Shown here: one piece after another, positions 6,862-13,760 of the stretch
Position numbering within the stretch: the first letter of the stretch is position 1
Layout: each line of letters begins with the position of its first letter
Assembly: GCA_964550985.1 (NCBI GenBank)
Contig: CAZKBM010000060.1
Location: 1-19,474, forward strand
Length of the DNA stretch: 19,474 bases
Reading direction: 5' to 3'
DNA from: JAAYCI01 sp964550985
Lineage (GTDB): Bacteria > Bacillota > Clostridia > Oscillospirales > Ruminococcaceae
Translations under genes and position numbers: made by a program
The notes under the pieces: generated by a model
Seen by the model: only the letters and a program-made list of their open reading frames with translations
Databases searched by the model: none
What the model was told of the DNA's origin: nothing

Positions 6862-7380
6862 CTAGGCCACCCTTTTGCCCAGGGCCCTAAAAAACAGCCA
6901 CCCAAAGCCCAAAAGCAATAATAAAACGGCATAGATCAGCAGGGCCGTGTAGGTGGGTTTGGGGCGTGTTACCATAATGATGGACAAAGCTGCCGCCGGC
7001 GGGTGCCGAAGGCCCAGGCTCTCCATGGCAAAGGCGGCAAGCAAAACCGCCAGCGCGCAGGCCACAACCGTATAGGGCCCCGCGGGGCTGGGCGGCTGGT
7101 GCAGGCCATAGCGCAAAACCAGTTGGCACAGGTATCCGGCCGCCAGCCCAATGGCATAGCACAGCAGTACATCCCGTTCACGGGCGGCGATAGAACCATG
7201 CATAAAAAACACAATAAACGCCGAGGAGCCAAGGCAGGCCACGGCCAGGTCATTTTGGGTTTTAAAAAACAGATAGTAGCTTACCAGTACAAACAGCCCC
7301 AGGCACAGGCTTTTTAGCAACGCCTGTGCTGGCCTGGGCAGGGGGTTTTGTTCCAAATGCGGGCTTTTACCCTTGGGCAT
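6862..7380 (-). CDS. HPP-family integral membrane protein
   Basis: A membrane protein of 172 residues with about five hydrophobic helices (roughly 20-40, 45-63, 72-94, 105-126 and 147-168). The HPP-family motif RHPPAAA, around residue 130, lies just after the fourth helix. Some plant chloroplast members of this family have been linked to nitrite transport. Bacterial members are mostly uncharacterised, so the substrate here is unknown. The ATG at 7380 is chosen because GAGGTG lies four bases upstream; a TTG at 7407 would add nine residues. It follows the second ABC gene by 89 bases on the same strand, with no terminator seen between them, and a strong terminator lies after it. It is probably the last gene of the export operon. 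Confidence 0.85.
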   Translation of the reverse strand: MPKGKSPHLEQNPLPRPAQALLKSLCLGLFVLVSYYLFFKTQNDLAVACLGSSAFIVFFMHGSIAARERDVLLCYAIGLAAGYLCQLVLRYGLHQPPSPAGPYTVVACALAVLLAAFAMESLGLRHPPAAALSIIMVTRPKPTYTALLIYAVLLLLLGFGWLFFRALGKRVA

Positions 7381-7469
7381 AGCGCACCTCAGTAGCAGAA
7401 GATGCAACCGAATATCCGCCTCTACTCCCGGCTGCTACAAAGCATATCCTCCCTTTGCAGCGCCGGGGT

Positions 7470-9266
7470 TTAGGCAAACTGGCTGTTGTACAGTTCGGCA
7501 TAGGTGCCGTGCATCTGCAAAAGTTCCTCGTGGTTGCCCTGCTCCACCAAATCGCCGTCGCGCAGCACCAAAATCAGGTCGGAATCCTTGATAGTGGAGA
7601 GGCGGTGGGCAATTTGAAAGTTGGTTTTGCCCTCGGTTAATCGGGCCATGGCCTGGCTAATCAGCTTTTCGGTGCGGGTGTCCACGCTGGAGGTGGCCTC
7701 GTCTAAAATCAAAATTTGCGGGTCTGCGCAAAAGGCCCGCGCAATGGTTAAAAGCTGCTTTTGCCCGGCCGAAAGGTTCGAGGCCGATTCGTCAATCAAT
7801 GTGTCATAGCCCTCGGGCAGGGTTTTGATGAAGTAATCGGCGTTGGCCATCTGGCAGGCTTCTTCCACCTCTTTGTCTGTGGCCTCGGGCCGCCCATAGC
7901 GGATGTTATCACGTATGGAGGCCTCGTACAGCCAGGTGTCTTGCAGCACCATGCCAAACAGGCGGCGCAGGTTTTGGCGGCTCATGTCACAGCTATCCAC
8001 CCCGTCAATGCGTATGGCGCCGCCGTTCAGGTCATAAAAACGCATCAGCAGGTTTACCAGGGTGGTTTTGCCCGCGCCCGTGGGCCCGCAAATGCCCACC
8101 TTTTGGGCGGGTTTTACGTGTACGTTCATGTCGGTAATCAGCAGTTTTTCGGGCGTATAGCCAAACTTTACCCCTTCAAACTGAATATCCCCCTGCACCT
8201 TTTCCAAAGTTTGCAGGGTTTCGCGCTCGGGGCTCTGCTCCTTTTCGTCCAAAAGGTCAAACACACGCTCGGCCGCGGCTATGGTGCTTTGCAAAAGGTT
8301 TAAAATATTGGTGGTTTGGATGATGGGCTGGGTGAACTGCTGCATGTACTGGATGAAGGCCTGTATGGCGCCCACCGTAAGCTGGCCGCCCGTTGCCATG
8401 ATGCCGCCAAACACGCAGATGCCCACATAGCCCACATTGCCCACCATATTGGTCAGGGGCATCATGATGCTGGAGGTAAACTGGGCGCGCCTTGCGTCCT
8501 CATACAGTTCATCGTTCATCTCGTCAAAGGTATCTCCGCTGGCGTCCTCGGTGCCATACAGCTTCATAATGGTGTGCCCACTGTACAGTTCCTCCACATA
8601 GCTGTTTACACCGCCCAGCTTTTGCTGCTGGCCCTTGTAGTACTTTTGGCTACGCTTAATCACCAGGCCACACAGCCCCAGCGCCACGGGCAGCACCAAA
8701 AGGGCAATCACCGTCATCTCCCAGCTCAGGGTAAGCATCATAAAAATAATGCCGATAATGGTAAACGCCGAGGTGACAAATTGGGTGAGAAGCTGCTGGA
8801 TGGTGGTACTGATGGTCTCGATGTCGGTGGTGGTGCGCGAGAGGATGTCGCCATGGGTGTGGGTGTCGTAATAGTTCAGCGGCAGGCGCTGAATTTTTTT
8901 GTCCACCTCTTCGCGCAGGTCATACAGGGTGGTTTGGGCCACGCTGGCGGTGGTTTTTTGCTGGATATAGGTAAAAATGGCCGAGAGGGCGTACACAACG
9001 GCCAGGGCCACCAAGGTGAGCTGAAAACGCAAAAAGGGAATGTTGCCGCTTTGCACCCCGCTTGCAACAATATTGGTGGCGTTGCCCAATATTTTGGGGC
9101 CGATGATGTTAAAGAACACCCCCAGTAAGGCACAGCCAATCATGGCAAATACCCTGCCTTTGTAAGGGGCAAAATACCCCATCAGGCGGGAGGCGGTTTG
9201 GTTAAAGTTTTTGGGTTTTGCGCCGCCGCCGCTTTGGCCGCTGGCGCCCATTGCTTGCATTGCCAT
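7470..9266 (-). CDS. ABC exporter half-transporter, subunit with the catalytic Walker B
   Basis: A protein of 598 residues with an N-terminal six-helix exporter membrane domain (about 30-330) and a C-terminal ATPase. The ATPase has Walker A GPTGAGKT (394-401), a signature NLSAGQ (497-502), Walker B LILDE with catalytic Glu523, and the switch His554 (AHRLS). The signature is altered (LSAGQ instead of LSGGQ), while the catalytic Glu and His are intact. Its partner shows the reverse pattern, so the two form one good and one degenerate ATP site, as in the TM287/288, LmrCD and BmrCD heterodimeric multidrug exporters. Start is ATG, with AAAGGAGG that begins in the stop codon of the previous gene. 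The substrate is unknown; drug or lipid-like compounds are the family's usual cargo. Confidence 0.93.
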   Translation of the reverse strand: MAMQAMGASGQSGGGAKPKNFNQTASRLMGYFAPYKGRVFAMIGCALLGVFFNIIGPKILGNATNIVASGVQSGNIPFLRFQLTLVALAVVYALSAIFTYIQQKTTASVAQTTLYDLREEVDKKIQRLPLNYYDTHTHGDILSRTTTDIETISTTIQQLLTQFVTSAFTIIGIIFMMLTLSWEMTVIALLVLPVALGLCGLVIKRSQKYYKGQQQKLGGVNSYVEELYSGHTIMKLYGTEDASGDTFDEMNDELYEDARRAQFTSSIMMPLTNMVGNVGYVGICVFGGIMATGGQLTVGAIQAFIQYMQQFTQPIIQTTNILNLLQSTIAAAERVFDLLDEKEQSPERETLQTLEKVQGDIQFEGVKFGYTPEKLLITDMNVHVKPAQKVGICGPTGAGKTTLVNLLMRFYDLNGGAIRIDGVDSCDMSRQNLRRLFGMVLQDTWLYEASIRDNIRYGRPEATDKEVEEACQMANADYFIKTLPEGYDTLIDESASNLSAGQKQLLTIARAFCADPQILILDEATSSVDTRTEKLISQAMARLTEGKTNFQIAHRLSTIKDSDLILVLRDGDLVEQGNHEELLQMHGTYAELYNSQFA

Positions 9267-9275
9267 ATCCTTCCG

Positions 9276-9284
9276 CCTCCTTTA
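9276..9284 (-). promoter_or_regulatory. Ribosome binding site overlapping the upstream stop codon
   Basis: TAAAGGAGG joins the TAA stop of the first ABC gene to the Shine-Dalgarno sequence of the second. This implies translational coupling and equal production of the two exporter halves. Confidence 0.8.
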
Positions 9285-10994
9285 CGCCAGTTGCGTGGCC
9301 GCAATTTCCGCGTACACGCCACAGGTTTTTACCAGCTCTTCATGTCGGCCCCTGCCCACAATCTCGCCCTTGTCCAAAACCAAAATTTCATCGGCGTTCA
9401 TAATGGTGTTCACCCGCTGGGCCACAATAATCACCGTGGCGTCGGGGGTGTTTTCCCGTATGGCCGCGCGCAGGGCCGCGTCGGTTTTAAAATCCAGGGC
9501 CGAAAAGCTGTCGTCAAACACAAAAACAGAGGCGTTTGTGGCAAAGGCCCTGGCTATGGTAAGCCGCTGGCGCTGCCCGCCCGAAACATTCGTGCCGCCC
9601 TGGGCCACGGGGTCGTCATACTGTTTGTCCTTTTCCCTAATAAAGCCATCGGCCTGGGCAATTTTGGCCGCACGTTCTATTTTTTCAAAGGGCAAATTGG
9701 GTTGCCCATAGGCAATGTTGCTGCGGATGGTGCCCGAAAACAAAATGGACTTTTGCGGCACATAGCCAATGCGGGCGCGCAGGGCGTTCAAATCGTAGTC
9801 TTTCACGTCCACGCCGTCCACCAGCACACTGCCCTCCGAGGCGTCGCGCAGGCGGGGTATCAGGCTGATGATGCTGCTTTTGCCGCTGCCCGTGGCCCCA
9901 ATAAAAGCCGTTACCTTGCCGGGGTGGGCCGTAAAGCTGATGCCTTTTACGGCGGCCTCCTTGGCCTCCCCATAGCGCAGCGCCACATCCCTAAACTCCA
10001 CCGTGCCGCTTGGGTTTTGGGGCTTTTGGGGGTTTTGCGCGTTCACTATGGCAGGCTGTATGGCCATCACCTCGTTAATGCGCCTGGCGCAAACCGTGCT
10101 GCGGGGCATCAGGGCCAAAATCAGGCTCATCATCAGCAGGGCGTACATAATTAACATGGTGTACTGTATAAAAGCCATCAAGTCACCCACCTGCATCATG
10201 CCCTTGGCAATTTGGTTGCCGCCAAACCACACAATTACCACAGTACACAGGTTCATCAGCAGCATCATAATGGGCATCAGGGTGGCCACCATGGTCTGGC
10301 TGTTAATCGAGGCCTCCGTCATGGAGTCATTCGCCTCTTCAAAGCGGCACTCCTCGCGCTGCTCGGCCGTGAAAGCGCGAATCACGCGCACACCAGTGAT
10401 ATTTTCGCGCAGCACCTGGTTCACGCGGTCCAGCCTGGCCTGCATGGTTAAAAACACCGGCAGCACCTTTTTAATAATCGAAAGCAGCACCACCAAAATA
10501 ATAGGCATGCAAACAATTAAAATAATGGCCAGTTGCCAGTTTTTTTGCAGCGAAAGCGCCACCCCGCCAATACACATGATGGGCGCCAGCACAATCACGC
10601 GGAACATCATGATGGTAAAGTTTTGTATTTGCATAATGTCGTTTGTGCTACGGGTGGTTAAAGAGGCTGTGCCCACGCGGTCAAATTCAGCCAGGGTAAA
10701 TTTACCAATATGACGGAAGAGTTTTTTGCGCACTTCGGTGCAAAAACCCACACCCACCTTAGAGGCAAAATACCCCACCCCTATGGCGCAGCACGAGCCC
10801 CCCAGCGCAATCACCAGCATCAGCAGCCCCCGCTGCAAAATGAAGGGGATGTTTTTGGCCACCACGCCCTGGTCCACAATATTACTCATGATATTGGGCA
10901 AAAACAGCAGGGTAAAGGCCTGGCCCATAAGCAGCAGCACCAAAAGTACAATCTGCCCGGTGTATTTCGTCAATCCGCGATATAACTTTAACAA
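9282..10994 (-). CDS. ABC exporter half-transporter, subunit with degenerate catalytic residues
   Basis: A protein of 570 residues with six membrane helices (about 15-310), a Pro/Gln/Asn linker (NAQNPQKPQNPSG, about 318-330) and an ATPase. Walker A is GATGSGKS (366-373) and the signature NVSGGQ (469-474) is canonical. Walker B ends in Asp494-Asp495, so Asp replaces the catalytic Glu, and Gln526 replaces the switch His (VAQRVNT). The same two substitutions mark the degenerate half of TM287/288-type exporters. The working ATP site is therefore built from the partner's Walker motifs plus this protein's SGGQ. Start is TTG, with AAAGGAGG six bases upstream. It is 33 bases after the 79-aa membrane gene and 15 bases before its partner. 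Confidence 0.93.
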   Translation of the reverse strand: MLKLYRGLTKYTGQIVLLVLLLMGQAFTLLFLPNIMSNIVDQGVVAKNIPFILQRGLLMLVIALGGSCCAIGVGYFASKVGVGFCTEVRKKLFRHIGKFTLAEFDRVGTASLTTRSTNDIMQIQNFTIMMFRVIVLAPIMCIGGVALSLQKNWQLAIILIVCMPIILVVLLSIIKKVLPVFLTMQARLDRVNQVLRENITGVRVIRAFTAEQREECRFEEANDSMTEASINSQTMVATLMPIMMLLMNLCTVVIVWFGGNQIAKGMMQVGDLMAFIQYTMLIMYALLMMSLILALMPRSTVCARRINEVMAIQPAIVNAQNPQKPQNPSGTVEFRDVALRYGEAKEAAVKGISFTAHPGKVTAFIGATGSGKSSIISLIPRLRDASEGSVLVDGVDVKDYDLNALRARIGYVPQKSILFSGTIRSNIAYGQPNLPFEKIERAAKIAQADGFIREKDKQYDDPVAQGGTNVSGGQRQRLTIARAFATNASVFVFDDSFSALDFKTDAALRAAIRENTPDATVIIVAQRVNTIMNADEILVLDKGEIVGRGRHEELVKTCGVYAEIAATQLA

Positions 10995-11027
10995 AGCGTT
11001 CCTCCTTTTATTTGTTTATTTTATACA

Positions 11028-11267
11028 TTACACCAATATTTTTAGTGCTAAATACAGCACCCCGGCCACAAGCGCTAGCACAATGCCCCCAAGGCGCAAA
11101 TATTCCTGTGTTTTGGTTTGGGCTTTTCCAAAGCGCCCCAGGCTAACGGCGCTTAGCGCCGCCGCCAGCCCCAGCCAGGAAAGCCAGCTTGGCAGCAGCA
11201 GGGTAAAGCTTAACAGGCCGCAAACCAAGCCAATTACAGCCCGCACCCCGCCTTTTGCTGGCCCCAT
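11028..11267 (-). CDS. Small membrane protein, first gene of the exporter operon
   Basis: A protein of 79 residues that I cannot assign firmly. It has two or three hydrophobic segments (about 8-40, often split by a Pro-Ser turn, and 58-78) and a basic middle loop (GRFGKAQTKTQEY). The layout resembles short DUF4190-type membrane proteins. The ATG at 11267 has only a weak purine-rich site (GGGGGTAGAAGGG) upstream. Codon use matches neighbours, and a predicted promoter lies 70 bases before it. Its stop is 33 bases from the first ABC gene, so co-expression with the exporter is likely; an accessory role is a guess. Confidence 0.65.
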   Translation of the reverse strand: MGPAKGGVRAVIGLVCGLLSFTLLLPSWLSWLGLAAALSAVSLGRFGKAQTKTQEYLRLGGIVLALVAGVLYLALKILV

Positions 11268-11303
11268 GCCCTTCTACCCCCAGTCCTCAAGCGCCGCTTG
11301 TGC

Positions 11304-11336
11304 AAAATACTTTTCTGCTGTGTTTGAAAGTATTTT
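11304..11336. repeat. Inverted repeat across the exporter operon start site, likely operator
   Basis: AAAATACTTT (11304-11313) and AAAGTATTTT (11327-11336) are perfect 10-base arms around 13 bases. The repeat begins directly beside the predicted minus-strand -10 box and covers the expected start near 11330. That is a common repressor position. It lacks a following G/C stem or T-run, so a terminator is unlikely. Confidence 0.5.
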
Positions 11337-11365
11337 ATTTTACTCCATTTGTAGTATTTTCGCAA
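11337..11365 (-). promoter_or_regulatory. Predicted promoter for the exporter operon
   Basis: Reading the minus strand: TTGCGA (11365-11360), a 17-base spacer and TAAAAT (11342-11337). Transcription would start near 11330, within the adjoining inverted repeat, and give a leader of about 63 bases. Confidence 0.55.
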
Positions 11366-11446
11366 ATGAAGTACAACCGTTTTTTGACGAATGCCGCGAA
11401 CTTATTCTAAAATGCGCCTGTTTTGGGGCTTTACGGGCCAAATACC

Positions 11447-11475
11447 TGTACAATCCGCCCGTTCCATTGTATAAT
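11447..11475 (+). promoter_or_regulatory. Predicted promoter for the Asp23-fakA operon
   Basis: TGTACA (11447-11452), a 17-base spacer and a consensus TATAAT (11470-11475). Transcription would start near 11482, about 59 bases before the ATG. It diverges from the exporter promoter about 80 bases away. The rest of the 273-base gap between the divergent genes (11268-11540) is A/T-rich and holds a second, weaker -35-like TTGACG (11384). Confidence 0.6.
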
Positions 11476-11540
11476 AAACTATCTACGTTTTGGGTAATAG
11501 CCTGTGGCAATGTGGCAGGCAAACAACAGGGAGATGCGAG

Positions 11541-11888
11541 ATGGTATCTTTTTATAACCCATATGGGAAAATTAGCATGACGGGTTGCTACTTCGCGGGG
11601 CTTATTGGCGCCGCCACCAAAAGCGCCGTTGGGGTGGCCGGCATGGCCGTGCGTGGCCCCTGCGCCAGCCTAAAATGTGCCGTATTGCCCCATGGCCCCG
11701 GCCAGGGCGTGCGCGTTAGCGAGCAAGACGGTCACCTACAGGTGGAACTGCACATCAAAGTGGTGTATGGCATCAATATCAAAGAGGCCGTTAAAAGCAT
11801 TACCCACAAGGTAAAATATGTTGTGGAAGAGGCCACCGGCCTTACTGTGCAACGTGTAGACGTTTGTGTGGATGACGTGGTGGCCTAA
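11541..11888 (+). CDS. Asp23/Gls24 (DUF322) family protein, YloU-like
   Basis: A protein of 115 residues in the Asp23/Gls24 family. The N-terminal GKISMTGCYFAGLIG and SAVGVAGMA segments, and the alternating pattern of the C-terminal half (VELHIKVVYGINI, then VQRVDVCVDDV), match the family fold. These cytoplasmic proteins are linked to envelope stress in Gram-positives. The YloU branch sits next to fakA (yloV) in Bacillus and many other Bacillota, as here. The upstream frame begins at 11490, but the ATG at 11541 is chosen: AGGGAG lies seven bases before it, it fits the family N-terminus, and the longer start leaves no room after the promoter. The gap to fakA is 44 bases without a terminator, so they form one operon. 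Confidence 0.9.
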   Translation: MVSFYNPYGKISMTGCYFAGLIGAATKSAVGVAGMAVRGPCASLKCAVLPHGPGQGVRVSEQDGHLQVELHIKVVYGINIKEAVKSITHKVKYVVEEATGLTVQRVDVCVDDVVA

Positions 11889-11932
11889 GGCCTTGCCCCA
11901 GGTGCGGCCCAGCAAATTTTTGAGGTGAAAAG

Positions 11933-13624
11933 ATGATAGACGGAAAAACGCTGCGAGACGCCATTATCTCGGGCGCCAACCATATTGAGGCACACGCGGC
12001 CGAAGTGGATGAACTGAACGTATTCCCCGTGCCCGATGGCGACACCGGCACCAATATGAGCATGACCAGCGCCGCCGCGCGCGAGGAACTTTTGGCCCTG
12101 CCCGACGGCTGCACCGTGGCCGAGGCGGCCGAAACCGCCGCAGGCGCCATGCTGCGCGGCGCGCGTGGCAACTCCGGGGTTATCACCTCGCTGCTGTTCC
12201 GGGGTTTTGCCAGGGCACTGGCCGATAAAAAGCGCGCGGGCAGCCAGGATATTTGCGCGGCCTTTGAAAAGGGGGTTTCCTCGGCCTATAAGGCCGTTAT
12301 GAAGCCCACCGAGGGCACCATGCTTACCGTTGCACGGGTGGTGGCCGAGGCCCTGGCCGAAGAAAAAGACGAAAACGAGACCGAGGCCCAGCAGTGGCAG
12401 CGCATTGTAGAGGTGGCCGCTGCGGCCCTTGCCAAAACGCCCGAACAACTGCCCATACTCAAAAAGGCCGGCGTTGTGGATTCCGGCGGCCAGGGGCTGT
12501 TGTACATTTTAGAAGGGATGCGCGCGGTGATAGCCGGGGGCCAAATTTTGGCCGCCCCAGCGGGTGAAAGCAAACCCAAGGCCAAACTTTCCACCGTGAA
12601 TGTGGGCAAGGGCGTTTTTGCGCACGAGCTAAACCCCGATATTACCAACGCCTATTGCACCGAATTTTTGGTGAACCGCGAAAATGGGGCCGACCCCTTA
12701 AAACTGCGCGCTTTTTTAGAGAGCAACGGCGACAGCGTTGTGGTGGTGGATGATGAAAAGCTGATTAAATGCCACGTGCACACGGCGCAGCCCGGCCGGG
12801 TGCTGAGCGAGGCGCTGAAATTTGGCTACCTGACCAAACTGAAGATAGAAAACATGCACGAACAATACGAGCAGCGTAAGGCCCAGGGGCAGGGCCTTGA
12901 AAAACAGGCCGAGGCCGAAAAGGACGCCACAGCCCAGTTCCCCTATGCGGCGGCCGATAGCCAGCGCGAGGCGGGCTTTGTGGCCGTGGCCGCGGGCGAA
13001 GGGCTGCGGGAGGTTTTTGCAGACCTTGGCGTGGACGCCATCGTATCGGGCGGGCAAACCATGAACCCCAGCACCGAAACCATTTTGGCGGCCATCCACA
13101 GCGTGCCCGCCAAAAATGTATTTGTGCTTCCCAACAACAAAAACATCATTATGGCAGCCGAGCAAGCCGTAAAACTGGCCGACCGCAAGGTGATTGTGGT
13201 GCCCACCCGCACGGTGCCCCAGGGCATGAGCGCCATGTTGGCTTACGACGCGGCGGCCACCGCCGAAGAAAACGTGATTGCGATGAACCGCATGGCCGAA
13301 GGGGTGGATACCGGCCTTGTCACCTTTGCCTCGCGCAACAGCGATTTTGACGGCAAAAAAATAAAGCGGGGCGAGATTATCGGCCTGGAAAACGGCAAGC
13401 TGGTTCAGGTGGGCGCCGATATCACCAAGGTGGCCCAGCGGCTGGTTCGCACCATGATCAAAAAAGACACCAGCTTTATCACCCTGATTTCAGGCAGTGA
13501 CGTAAGTGAAGAGGACGCCCGGCGGACAGCCGAGCTGATACAGGCAAAGCTGCCCGCAAACATGGAACTTTCGCTGATAGCCGGGGGACAGCCGGTCTAT
13601 TATTATATGATAGCCGTAGAGTAA
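11933..13624 (+). CDS. fakA: Fatty acid kinase catalytic subunit FakA (DhaL/DegV-like)
   Basis: The ATP-binding subunit of fatty acid kinase. With a separate FakB (DegV-like) protein that carries the fatty acid, it makes acyl-phosphate for phospholipid synthesis from exogenous or recycled fatty acids. It has 563 residues, close to the usual 550. The N-terminal DhaL (Dak2) domain carries the metal/ATP motif PDGDTGTNM (34-42) and GARGNSG (76-82). A middle domain (about 215-310) and a C-terminal DegV-like domain with SGGQTMNPSTE and VLPNNKN follow. Older annotations call it a DAK2-domain or dihydroxyacetone kinase-like protein. ATG has GAGGTG five bases upstream. No fakB is in this window, which is normal because fakB genes are often unlinked. 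Its partner gene upstream is yloU-like. Confidence 0.93.
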   Translation: MIDGKTLRDAIISGANHIEAHAAEVDELNVFPVPDGDTGTNMSMTSAAAREELLALPDGCTVAEAAETAAGAMLRGARGNSGVITSLLFRGFARALADKKRAGSQDICAAFEKGVSSAYKAVMKPTEGTMLTVARVVAEALAEEKDENETEAQQWQRIVEVAAAALAKTPEQLPILKKAGVVDSGGQGLLYILEGMRAVIAGGQILAAPAGESKPKAKLSTVNVGKGVFAHELNPDITNAYCTEFLVNRENGADPLKLRAFLESNGDSVVVVDDEKLIKCHVHTAQPGRVLSEALKFGYLTKLKIENMHEQYEQRKAQGQGLEKQAEAEKDATAQFPYAAADSQREAGFVAVAAGEGLREVFADLGVDAIVSGGQTMNPSTETILAAIHSVPAKNVFVLPNNKNIIMAAEQAVKLADRKVIVVPTRTVPQGMSAMLAYDAAATAEENVIAMNRMAEGVDTGLVTFASRNSDFDGKKIKRGEIIGLENGKLVQVGADITKVAQRLVRTMIKKDTSFITLISGSDVSEEDARRTAELIQAKLPANMELSLIAGGQPVYYYMIAVE

Positions 13625-13699
13625 ACTAAGCCTCTTTGCCGGGGTATTGGGGGGCTATCCTCGGGCCATATCCACACTACATTGTGTTTTGTGTTCTTT

Positions 13700-13722
13700 T
13701 TCCATCACATATTCCATTACAT
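13700..13722. repeat. Two tandem TTCCATYACAT units upstream of secA
   Basis: TTCCATCACAT (13700-13710) and TTCCATTACAT (13712-13722) repeat with a 12-base period and one mismatch, 39 bases before the secA start codon. No clear promoter or terminator is visible in the 136-base fakA-secA gap. The repeat could be a direct-repeat binding site or chance. Confidence 0.3.
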
Positions 13723-13760
13723 GGTATGCGGTAATTCAATAAGATTGGGAGTTTGACATT

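Noticed and set aside
7392..7438. GTAGCAG/CTGCTAC inverted repeat and a weak promoter-like TTGTAG-18-GATATT before the HPP gene
   Set aside because: Arms of only seven bases with a 33-base loop and poor promoter matches; too weak to call.
11340..11522. Minus-strand frame of 60 codons in the divergent intergenic region
   Set aside because: It covers the promoters of both flanking operons and has no ribosome binding site or recognisable sequence.
13625..13690. Possible terminator after fakA
   Set aside because: Only a six-pair stem with a wobble and a large loop, without a U-tract.
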